From Cordilura impudica (taxonomy: Eukaryota; Arthropoda; Insecta; Diptera; Scathophagidae): a DNA stretch of 64,000 nt. Where the stretch lies: the NCBI GenBank assembly GCA_963682025.1, contig OY821519.1, positions 102,854,585-102,918,584 of the forward strand, in the 5' to 3' direction. The notes beneath the pieces were generated by a model. It ran no database searches, was not told the origin of the DNA, and saw nothing but the letters and a program-made list of their open reading frames with translations. Of this stretch, positions 55,700-64,000 are shown one piece after another; positions within the stretch are counted from its first letter, which is position 1, and the number at the start of each line of letters is the position of its first letter. The position numbers and the translations under genes were made by a program.

Positions 55700-56419
55700 A
55701 TGTAAGAAAGTTATAGTCGGTCTGGACTGACTATACGATTCCCAATACCAGGCGTTTAGAGACACAATCTCTTAGGTTCAACTATTTACAACAGACGTGA
55801 AAAAGTTCATATCGGATGCTATATTTTTATTGGGACTAGGTTGAAAAATGGACCGATCCTGACCATATTTGTTAAGGTCACTTATATTTTGCAAAAATAT
55901 ATACTAACCGAATTTGAGAAAAATCTCTGCAATATTTTTGTTTTTTGATAAACTTAAGTGAAGATTGTGAAGCAGCTTTATATGGGGGCTATGAGTAATA
56001 ATTGTCCTATAGGCTGTATTTTTGGACTACTGACAAATGCATTTAATGAACCCAATTTAATCGAGATCTATAACATAATTTGTATTTTATGACAATATAA
56101 GTAATCATAGGGGTCGTTTGTATGGGAACTAGGTCTGAACATCTACCGATTTTCACCAGTTTCAATAACGTATATGTTATGGCCGATATAAGCTTATATA
56201 ACGAAATATATTTGTATTTGCGACCTGTAGTTTGATTCAAAGGTTTACATGGACACACAGACCGTCAGACGGATGGACGGCCAGACGGATGGACGGAAAA
56301 TCGACTCAGAAAGTGAGTCTAAGTCGATCGATATAAAAGATATGTGAAATATTTTTGCTAGTTACAAACATCAGCATAAAGTCACTATACCCAAACCACA
56401 CGGTGTTATAGGGTATAAA
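55700..56419 (-). mobile_element. HINE-like element, copy 10
   Basis: Begins GTAAGAAAGTTATAGTCGGT with hairpin TAGTCGGTCTGGACTGACTA (two compensated changes, still palindromic). It has GGACGG runs at about 56,268-56,297 and ends ACCCAAACCACACGGTGTTA, then TAGGGTATAAAAG. Confidence 0.8.
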
Positions 56420-56564
56420 AGTAATTAAAGCAAACAAATTTCTTTTGTCTTGAATTCAAGCGGTCATATGCAAAAAAATTAAAGTGTACTTCAAGTAGAC
56501 TTTATCAATAAATTTTGTATGAAAAACATACAATTTACAAGCCATCTTGAAGTTGTCTTGGCTA

Positions 56565-56600
56565 GTTGGCTAGACCGACTATAATTTTCTTACTGGTTTC
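56565..56600 (+). repeat. HINE-like terminal scrap
   Basis: GTTGGCTAGACCGACTATAA followed by TTTTCTTACTGG is the right-end hairpin half and tail of the family, isolated. Confidence 0.6.
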
Positions 56601-56667
56601 AACTTGAATTCAATTGCACTTCATCAGTAAGTTCGCTTTTTTATACAAAATATTCACAAATGCCTAA

Positions 56668-56904
56668 ATGTATGCTGTTACTCTTCAAAAGTGTTATAAG
56701 GCCAATATTCCCATAAGTGTGTCCTATTTGGAGTGTCTTAAAATGATAAATAAAAAGCCTTGGAGGTATCCTATAAATTTTCTTTATGAAGAAACAGGTT
56801 ATGAAAAAATTATCCATTTCATAAAAATGATTAATTACAATTACTTTGCCAAAATTGAAAATTTCTCTTACCGGCTGATAAGAGAATGTAAAGAAATAAC
56901 GTAA
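56668..56904 (+). CDS. Unrecognised ORF, 78 codons
   Basis: The frame includes ISVSYLECLKMINKKPWRYP, then FLYEETGYEKIIHFIKMINY, and a charged end. The composition is protein-like and not low complexity. No family is recognised. It lies between a HINE-like scrap and the PLE end, so it could be a piece of another element. Confidence 0.3.
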   Translation: MYAVTLQKCYKANIPISVSYLECLKMINKKPWRYPINFLYEETGYEKIIHFIKMINYNYFAKIENFSYRLIRECKEIT

Positions 56905-57110
56905 AATTTAAAAAAAATATCAAATTGAAAATTATATGCGTATAGAGGTCTATTATTTCTAATAACAAACCTCATATAAGCACATAAGTATTTTCAGATA
57001 TTAATAAACTTGATTGTTATTTCGACCTTTTTGTTGTAATTTTTAAATAAAAATAGTTAAGTTTGAGGCCATTGTTGTTCTTATAATTCAATTCTTTATT
57101 TCATCCAATA

Positions 57111-57139
57111 TTTCGCTATCAATTAGATAGCATCTTCAG
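57111..57139 (-). ncRNA. Hammerhead-like core at PLE end
   Basis: The minus strand reads CTGAAGA (57,139-57,133), T, GCTATC, a five-base loop, GATAGC, GAAA (57,114-57,111), then TATTGG. Stem II is perfect. The spacing and the GAAATATTG continuation equal those of the core at 1,914-1,943. CTGAAGA departs from CUGAUGA at one position. Confidence 0.5.
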
Positions 57140-57261
57140 GACTCTAAATTCATAAATATAACATAAAAAAATTTTTAACATAATGTAACTCAAAGAACAA
57201 TAATAACAAATCTTATGAGTAACAATAATTAATTTAATACATGTACGTCACAACGTTTATA

Positions 57262-58554
57262 CAGGGTGCGGCTAAAGTTACTATATGATGTAAAACAATT
57301 GTAACTTCCTTGCTTGCGAGTATTTAACTTTTACTTTTTTCCTATTTCAGAAATTAAACTTGGGAGAATATTTAAAAATGGAACGCTATACAATTGCGCA
57401 AAGAACTAAGATTGTTTTTCTATTCATTGAAAATCATCGTTTGATAATTAGTACTCAACGTGCATACAGAAGATTTTATGGTGTAAGAACTGCTCCAACG
57501 GGTCCAACCATTCGTTCGTTGGTGAATAATTTTGCTGAATATGGGACTGTCGGAGATTCAAGACGTACGGGCAGACCTCGAACTGGCAGATCAGCCGAAA
57601 ATATTGATGCTGTACGACAGAGCGTCGAAGAAAATCCGCAGACATCAACGAGAAGACGATCTTCCCAGTTGCAGCTTTCTGACCGCACTCTTCGGCGAAT
57701 TTTAAAACACGATTTGCACCTCTTCCCTTACAAAATCTAAGTGGTCCAAAAACTAAATCCTGAGGACTTCGTATTGCGCTTGGAATGTGCTAGAGCAGTT
57801 TTAAATCTCGTTGATCAAAATGAAAATTTTTTGTCAAATTTAATGATGACCGACGAAGCGCATTTTCACTTGAACGGTTTCGTAAATAAACAAAACAACA
57901 GATTTTGGGGATCCCAAAATCCCAAAAATCTTCATCAGAAATCTTTACACGCAATTCGTGTTACCGTTTGGTGTGGCATTACCGCCCAAAAAGTTTACGG
58001 TCCTTTTTTTTTTTGAAAACGATCAAGGTGTATGTGAAACAATAAATGGAGAACGTTACAGAGTAATGCTACAAAATTTTTTATTTCCGCAATTGCCACC
58101 AAACGCCAATATATGGTTTCAACAAGATGGTGCAACAGCTTGGACTTATTAAGACAACAATTTCCAAATCGGATAATTTCTAAAAACGGCGATTTGAGAT
58201 GGCCACCACGATCGCCAGATTTGACTGCACCGGGTTTTTTCTTGTGAGGCTATCTCAAAGACAAAGTTTATGTGAATAAGCCCCAAACCTTGCAGCAACT
58301 AAAGGACAACATTCAAGAAGAAATTGATCGTATACCACAAGAAACACTCAACAAAGTTATGGAAAATGCCATAAAAAGAGCACATTTTTGCGTTAGAGAA
58401 AACGGTTCTCATTTAACTGATATTATATTTCATAATTAATGTAAAAAAATAACATAAAATAAACTTTCTTTTTATCATAAATTTTTTTGTTTTTTTCATT
58501 CCATTCAATATTTATTTAAAAAACAAATCATATAGTTACTTTAGCCGCACCCTG
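57262..58554 (+). mobile_element. Mariner-superfamily element, 1,293 bp, with TIRs and TA duplication
   Basis: The left end CAGGGTGCGGCTAAAGTTAC, then TATATGAT, and the right end (reverse complement) CAGGGTGCGGCTAAAGTAAC, then TATATGAT, match over about 28 bp with one difference. Both are flanked by TA (57,260-57,261 and 58,555-58,556). The insertion lies in the PLE, between its GIY-YIG coding end and its 3' terminus. Confidence 0.93.
57378..58440 (+). pseudogene. Mariner-superfamily transposase pseudogene
   Basis: The start chosen is ATG at 57,378 (MERYTIAQRTKIV); another in-frame ATG is at 57,360. The N-terminal helix-turn-helix region (YGVRTAPTGPTIRSLVNNFA), an AT-hook-like GRPRTGRS and a second HTH (LQLSDRTLRRILKHDL) are intact. 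MMTDEAHFHLNGFVNKQNNR has the first catalytic Asp (about 57,850), and IWFQQDGATA the second (about 58,130). The third should be Asp in a TAPDFFLWG context; here it reads TAPGFFL-stop-G, so the residue is lost. Breaks are a TAA at 57,738, a T-run frameshift near 58,010, damage near 58,147 and a TGA at about 58,244. The C-terminus (ENGSHLTDIIFHN) is complete. Confidence 0.9.
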
Positions 58555-58561
58555 TACATTC

Positions 58562-58950
58562 AATATTGCACTAAATCAGTTTTTTGTTTAGGATCTGACG
58601 ATAGCTTTGAGCGCAATTATCGGTGTCGGTTTTATAATTCATTCGGTTATCTCTCGGTATGTAATATGTAACATTTCAAGTGTGTATCGTTTGTTATATA
58701 TATCCTCTCTTTGTAAAATCTCTACGTCATCCAAGTTTGGTAAGTGTTTGTATTTTTTATATCAATAATTTATTTCTATTTCTTAGATCTGATCTGTGTC
58801 CTGATAGTCTTGTTTTTAATTTGTTTTTTGTTGTCCCAACATATACTTGTTTTCATATGTTGTTCTTGTCACCAGTTCAGTTTATTTTATAAATTACGTT
58901 GAAATTTTCCATTTTTTCGTGCTTACTTTTTGTATGCGAAAACAGTTGTT
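58562..58950 (-). pseudogene. GIY-YIG endonuclease domain of the PLE
   Basis: The minus strand gives FNVIYKINCTGD-like sequence with a stop, then KQVYVGTTKNKLKTRLSGHR (GIY-YIG core with VYVG and the catalytic Arg region R-xx-GH) and SDLRNRNK. In other frames come ILQREDIYNKRYTLEMLHI and MNYKTDTDNCAQSYRQIL, the domain's C-terminal part with the conserved Glu (LEMLHI). It is broken by frameshifts. PLEs use this domain for target cleavage. Confidence 0.7.
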
Positions 58951-59475
58951 TTAATGTGTTTGTGGTCGTTGATGCCCTTTAAATTTTTCGGTGCTATATA
59001 ATTTTGTTTTTGGTATTCTTTCCGAAATTATTGGTACATATGTCATCGATTTGTATATTTTTGATGTTTCACCTCGTCTAGTTGTTCGGTTTTGCTGGTT
59101 TTTAAAAAGGCTATTAATAATTTTTGTAGGAAAAGAATTTCTCTTAAGTATTTCCTTTAGTTTAAATATGTTCTTTCTATGAAAATCTGGATCGCTAATA
59201 GAAAGTACTCTGCTTATTAAGTTGTTGGCCGTATTCATAATAATACTTTTTGTTTGGCATGAGTAGAAATTAATTATTCTTCCAGATGATGTGGGTTTTT
59301 GATACCAGTCTATTTTAATTTTTCTATCCTTCCTTATAGCTAACGTATGCAGGTAAGGTAGCTTCCCCTTATCCTCCTCTTCAGCCGTAAATTTAGTGTG
59401 TCCGCGAAAACTGTTCAACTGGTCCAATGTCTTTTTTATTGCATTTGTTTTTACAATCCCAAAAAGGTCGTCCAC
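58951..59475 (-). pseudogene. PLE reverse transcriptase, C-terminal half
   Basis: A 174-codon open stretch following YVDDLFGIVKTN. It contains LDQLNSFRGHTKFTAEEEDK, LPYLHTLAIRKDRKIKIDWY, QKPTSSGRIINFYSCQTKSI and NLISRVLSISDPDFHRKNIF, all typical PLE RT thumb and linker blocks. The RT fingers are deleted upstream; only a short N-terminal piece remains at about 59,640-59,720. Confidence 0.8.
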
Positions 59476-59924
59476 ATATTTGTTTTGAAGTCTTGGTTAT
59501 TCCTCCATTTTATCCATACAGCTTTTGTGTGCTTTTTTATTTCCTCCTATTTATCCTTAATTACATTGATTGCGTATTCTACTGGTATACCTCATATCAT
59601 TCAGGATGTTATTCATTCTATTTTCATAGCCCGATTTTTCCATCGCAACAGTTACATTCCCTTTGTCGACATTCAATATTAAAATACTTCTATTTATGTG
59701 CAAAAAATTTTTGGATAATTTGAATTTATTAAATCATATAAAGGTTTTTTTCCTCCCATTTTCCTTTAAAAATCATTAAAATAAAATAAAAACTAATTAA
59801 TATCTTTAGATCCTATATATTATTTGTTGAAATATCTATATGTAAAGATAAGATCTCATAAATAAATTTAATATTTGTTAAAATATGTTAATAAACGAAA
59901 AATATATAATTGAAAAAAAGTGTA

Positions 59925-60390
59925 TTCTGTGCTTCAAACATATAATCATTTCAGCTGGGCAAGTTATCCCATACTTTAACATCATTAGAGCCCCATCATG
60001 AGTAGTGCATACAATATAACTTTCAACTTTTGTTTTATCCACCATACCATCTGCATTACAAGATCCTGCAATTGGAGCATGTCAAAAGATTTACGAATAC
60101 GTCGTTTTGTCCATAAACATTTATGTTCGGATCTCTATGTCTTCTGAAGCTAGTCCATTCATTAGTGGTACTGTATTTATTGCAAAATATTTTTCGGTGT
60201 TCAATAATTTTAAGCACTCCCCCTTTTTATAATTCAAAATTACGATGTACTGATTTCATAATACTAGTTTCGCAGTTTGGTAAGGAATGCCCCCGACTAA
60301 AAATTAGTTCGCGAATAAATGCTAGCTTCGATACTATATCTTCCAAACTGTCTCGCTTAACAAAGTTATATATTAAATATTAAGCTCCTT
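59925..60390 (-). pseudogene. hAT-like transposase scrap
   Basis: On the minus strand, INTVPLMNGLASEDIEIRT, then PIAGSCNADGMVDKTKVESY, IVCTTHDGALMMLKYG and ICLKHRIHF, resemble the hAT block with HIVCICTDGASVM and CYAHGIHL, which holds the second catalytic Asp. Here that Asp is in THDGALM. Stops occur and no C-terminal dimerisation block is seen. Confidence 0.45.
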
Positions 60391-61884
60391 GAAATTTAGA
60401 GGTAGATTGATCTGTTTCTATGGTTTCATTAAGTATAGTTCTATGAACAATTTATCATTACTCCAGTCAATCCATTTTCACTTGTTATTTTAGATTAATA
60501 TTTTAGACATTGCACCATTTTTCGTTTTTCAGTTATCACAAAGTAATCCCGAACTGATTAGATTTTATATATAATTCATAATTCTTCAGAACATTATAAT
60601 ACTGGAAAATTATTTTTTCACATTTTCTAACTGTATCTTACATAGCAATTAACTAATATGAACATTCATGAGGTATGAGACTTTGTAAATAGTAATATTG
60701 TGGAAAATATGAAAACTTTTAAAAAGCAATTTTTCTCCTTTATAACATATCCAAGTTTCATTTAGATCTTGAGATTCTAACTGGTTAAGGTAGTTTTTTT
60801 TTTTTTGGGTAGACTGTATAAATGAAATAATCAATTGAAGTGATACTACACTTTTCTATTATATACTCGTACGTTTGTATAATTGGTTTTTAATTTTTAA
60901 AACAAGATATTGAATTGTAAATCTTTTTTATTTACAAATTGTGAAAACAATATAAATAACAACAAACACATTATCAGAATGCATTTAAGATACATATCTT
61001 AAATATAGAAAACACATATTGAGGTTAAATAAATTTTGTAGTAAATAAATTACAAAAAACTATCAAGATATAAAGAAACACAAACAAACAATTATATGAT
61101 AAAAGATAATAGAAGTAAGCAGCTATATGATTTCTGATATGTGGATAGATTAATAAATGTTTAAAATTATTCGAAATAGGCTTTTAAATAATAATTATAA
61201 GTAACATTTTTTGTTACGTAAGACTGGGTTACTTCTGACCATGAAATACTGCATTCGAGTCTAGGCATCTGCATGCTACACATATTACTCCAGGGAAATT
61301 TAAATCTTTTTGTGTGTTTTTGACCGACAGACGAACACTACTTAAATCTGTTGGAATCAGCCCATGTGTGGACCAAGTCCCCATACATATTTTCCTTAAC
61401 AATTGATTTTATTGCCACTGAATGTAGCAAATGTTATTCTATTGTGATGAAATTTGAATCATAAAGGTTTATTAGGCCTGTGAGAAGATTTATAAAAAAA
61501 ATTTTGAAATCGGTCTCTGTATAAAATTTCTTCAAAATTTGGTTAAAATGCCACAAAAGTTGCCCAATTTGTTAATTTCTGTGTTATATTAAAAATTTTA
61601 CAGAAATAGTGAAAAAAAAACACTTTAAATTTTAATGAAATCGGACCACTTTTTGATCTATTTTCCCGTTTTGATTTGTAAAAAGAAACAAGGTTTTGGA
61701 CTGGAGCAACCAAATATCTCTCGTAGGGTAATTTGGTGGGCTGCATTCGAACTATAGTTGGTTCTTCACTATATTGTCAGGTTTTCGAGATACAGAAAAA
61801 AAAAATGTTTTTATTCGTTTTTTATATAAAAAGTCATAAGTTTATGTAAAAATCAATGAATTTTCAAAAGTGAATGGGGCTATT
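60391..61884. other. AT-rich DNA, nothing recognised
   Basis: No coding similarity. A weak HINE-like echo (GAATCAGCCCATGTGTGGAC, AAGTCCCCATACATATTTTC) lies at about 61,350-61,395. Confidence 0.4.
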
Positions 61885-63850
61885 TGAGCGTCATTTGTAT
61901 TTTGTTGGTTCGGTTTCACATATTAAAATTCAACAATAGTCTCAATTTCTTTCAATTTTCATTAAATCTTGGTGAGCACGCTCCCCTTGACCGTTTGTGG
62001 AAAAAAATCTAAATTTCGAATAAAAGAAAATGCATTTTGAGTGACATCCGTGCACTTACTTCGTGACAATTTTTCAATAATTCAGCAATAATTTGTCTGA
62101 AGTTTTCACTCTTACTATTTACATGAAAACTGTTCACGATGCTCTTGAAAGAATTACAGGCTGCATATTCTTTCTCCAATAAACATTTTGAAAATTTGTC
62201 ATCGTTCAACAGCTTTCTAACGTGAGGGCCAACAAATATGCCTTCTTTGATTTTAGTATATGTTAGTTTAGCAAAAACCGCTAATAAATATTTAAATGCT
62301 GCACCATCTTTAACCAAAGTTCTTGAAAAAGGCCCAATTTTATGTGCAACGCCGGAAGAAGAACGTCAATTGGATCAACTAATGGTTTTTATACCCTATA
62401 CCACTATGTGGTTTGGGTATAATAACTTTGTGCTGCTGTTTGCAACTACCAAAATATTTGACATAGACCCATCTTTTATTACACCGATCGAATCAGAATC
62501 ACTATCTGATTCGATTTAACGATGTCCGTCCGTCCGTCCGTCCGTCTGTGTGTCCATGTAAAGCTTGTAATCAAACTGCAGGTCGCAAATTCGAATATAT
62601 TTTGATGAAATTTGACATATAAGCTTCCGTCTGCCATAGGATGAACGCTGTTGAAATTGGTGAGAATCGATCCATGTTCAGACCTAGCTCCCATATAAAT
62701 GACCCCTATGAAATCAGCATAAATTGCCATAAGATCCAAATTATCATATAAATCTAAGTCAAATTGGGTTTGTATGCGTTTACTACATCCATTAATCAGT
62801 AGTCCAAAAATGATCCCTATAGGACAACTCTTAGTCATAGGCCCCATATAGAGCTACTTCTCGATCTTCACTAAACAAACAAAAATATTGCGCGGATTCT
62901 TTTCAAATGTTGTTTGTATATATTTTTGCAAAATACAAGAGACTTTACTAAACATGGTCAGAATAGGTCAATTTTTGGGCCTAGTCCCCATATAAATATA
63001 GCATCCAATATGAACTTTTTCATATATGCAGCCAAAAAAATTAATAAAATTCCACTCAAATTTGGTTTATGTTTATTTTCTGAATCCAGTTAGTTGGGCC
63101 TGAGAGATAGGGTCTCTAAACGCATGGTATAGGGTATCGTATAGCCGGTTTAGACCGACTGTAATTTTCTTACTTGTTTTCAAATGTTTTCCTGGTAATA
63201 CTCAGTTCTTTTTGGTCGCTCTGTTCTGACGTAATGATGACATGTAGCGCAACTATCCCATAGACAAAGGAAACAACAATATTTTGTGAAACCTCCTTGC
63301 ATACCAGTCAACAAATCAATGACCTGAAGCAGATTAATTTACAGTTATTTACGATTGTCTATACTATATATACAAGGAAATTTAAATCACACACTTTAAG
63401 GTCACCACAGATCTTCCATTTATGATCGTTGTATTTGAGTAATGTCAAAGTTTCAGTCATTGATTCGTAATTTTCCTTTGTTTTAATGGCATGAGCAATT
63501 AGTATGGATGGTTTTTCATTCACATTATGCAAAAAAAAGAGTCTTTAAACTAGACTTAGAACTATCAATAAATAATCTCCATTCAGTTTTGTCATATGGC
63601 TGGTTCATTTTTGAAATAAACCATCAACATCAGTACAGTATAGTACAGAGTGTTTCTTTTCAAAATATGCAGCCAATGCCAAGTTTCTATCTCCACAGAT
63701 TGTTACCTATGTCCCAACTGCAAGATGTTTCCACTGTTGCATGCGTGAAGCTAGTAATTCTGCGTCTTGCTTCGTTAAATGTAAATCCCGAATTAGATCG
63801 ATCAGCTCAGCTTGAGCCACTGAATGGCGTTCATCATCAGCCTCATACAA
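61885..63850 (-). pseudogene. Family D protein, copy B, interrupted by a HINE
   Basis: Minus-strand blocks in order: LIDLIRDLHLTKQDAELLAS (about 63,810), AAYFEKKHSVLYCTDVDGLF, HNVNEKPSILIAHAIKTKEN, LKYNDHKWKICGDLK (about 63,390), an apparent 60-70-nt intron (GTGTGT to CTTCAG), then VIDLLTGMQGGFTKYCCFLC with CLWDSC (CxxC, about 63,270-63,310). The HINE-like copy 11 interrupts here. Beyond it come LVDPIDVLLPALHIKLGLFQ, KIKEGIFVGPHVRKLLND, MSLKMHFLL and GQGERAHQDLMKIER, then DYC/CETEPTKYK and RSNSP near 61,885. Copy A has the same order. Frameshifts and stops are present; TIRs were not identified, and the upstream end may lie outside the window. Confidence 0.7.
62391..63176 (+). mobile_element. 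HINE-like element, copy 11 (complete)
   Basis: Starts ATACCCTATACCACTATGTG, has (GTCC)n at 62,525-62,547, and ends TGGTATAGGGTATCGTATAG with a hairpin of two changes (AGCCGGTTTAGACCGACTGT) and TTTTCTTACTTG. The family D reading frame resumes on the far side, which fixes both borders to within a few bases. Confidence 0.85.
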
Positions 63851-64000
63851 AATACCATTGCTGGTGAAATATATTTAGGACTCACTGCTCGTAGCACTGG
63901 GAACGACTGGTAATGGATCATTTCATGGATGTTGAACTGGGTTGGAAACCGATGAGACATTCGCGTAAGTAATATTTTTCGTTTTTTCATTCTGAATCCA
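63851..64000. other. Window end, possible upstream part of family D copy B
   Basis: A minus-strand open frame (63,802-63,990) overlaps the start of the family D coding blocks in another frame. Its relation to the gene cannot be judged because the sequence ends here. Confidence 0.3.

Larger units (their letters stand above)
57075..59720 (-). mobile_element. Penelope-like element with GIY-YIG domain, interrupted by mariner
   Basis: The PLE runs on the minus strand from about 59,720 (KGNVTVAMEKSGYENRMNNI), through an internal RT deletion, to YVDDLFGIVKTN (catalytic YVDD at about 59,475). The RT C-terminus (KLPYLHTLAIRKDRKIKIDW, QKPTSSGRIINFYS) and a GIY-YIG endonuclease (58,562-58,950) follow. 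A mariner sits at 57,262-58,554. The PLE 3' end, with a hammerhead-like core, lies at 57,075-57,260. Confidence 0.8.

Overview
The window reads as gene-poor, repeat-rich nuclear DNA from an insect, most likely a higher (cyclorrhaphan) fly. It is strongly AT-rich, has no confident intact host gene, rRNA or true tRNA, and is a mosaic of decayed and nested transposable elements. The fly assignment rests on a non-coding repeat with a (GTCY)n microsatellite like the dipteran mini-me/DINE-type elements, present in about eleven larger copies, and on the mix of Penelope-like, jockey-like, mariner, Tc1, hAT and Transib elements. The organism call is inference.

Layout. 1-1,990: jockey/CR1-type LINE tail, then a Penelope-like (PLE) RT fragment and a hammerhead-like core. 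2,678-3,395: first copy of the (GTCY)n repeat, here called HINE-like. 4,420-5,260: broken mariner. 5,335-6,110: nested tandem repeat. 6,425-8,879: a complete Transib element with CACTGTG/CACAGTG ends, a CGGCC target duplication and the C-terminal half of a RAG1-like transposase. 9,368-12,403: a HINE split by a LINE. 13.6-16.3 kb: MITE, minisatellite hairpin and LINE scraps. 16.4-20.0 kb: a fairly well preserved transposase of an unnamed family (HGKGAVDG motif). 20.6-23.0 kb: long-TIR element holding a HINE. 23.1-23.9 kb: Tc1 remnant. 24,445-27,270: a 2.8-kb palindromic fold-back element. 28.3-31.4 kb: tandem repeats, a 1.1-kb long-TIR element with an acidic ORF, and a solo arm of the 20.6-kb family.

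32.4-37.6 kb: jockey-type LINE, non-coding repeats, a mariner/IS630-type remnant and another LINE. 37.6-39.8 kb: HINE followed by about 1.4 kb of (TTTTTAA)n-type DNA. 42.2-46.9 kb: a second Transib, with a long-TIR element of an unnamed family (family D) nested in it and a HINE nested in that. 47-53 kb: SINE, HINE copies including a tandem trimer, and a hAT pseudogene. 53.7 kb: a paralogous empty site matching the flanks of the first Transib. 55.7-60.4 kb: HINE, a PLE with GIY-YIG domain interrupted by a mariner, and a hAT-like scrap. 61.9-63.9 kb: second copy of family D, again interrupted by a HINE.

The recognisable coding parts are transposition enzymes, all broken by stops, frameshifts or lost catalytic residues. 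The points most worth following are the Transib pair with its empty site, family D (long TIRs plus a two-copy conserved protein with possible DDE and CxxC motifs), the HGKG family, the hammerhead-like cores and the fold-back palindrome. Nested insertions give relative ages: HINE copies are younger than family D and the 20.6-kb element, and family D is younger than Transib copy 2. One HINE is in turn older than a LINE inserted into it.
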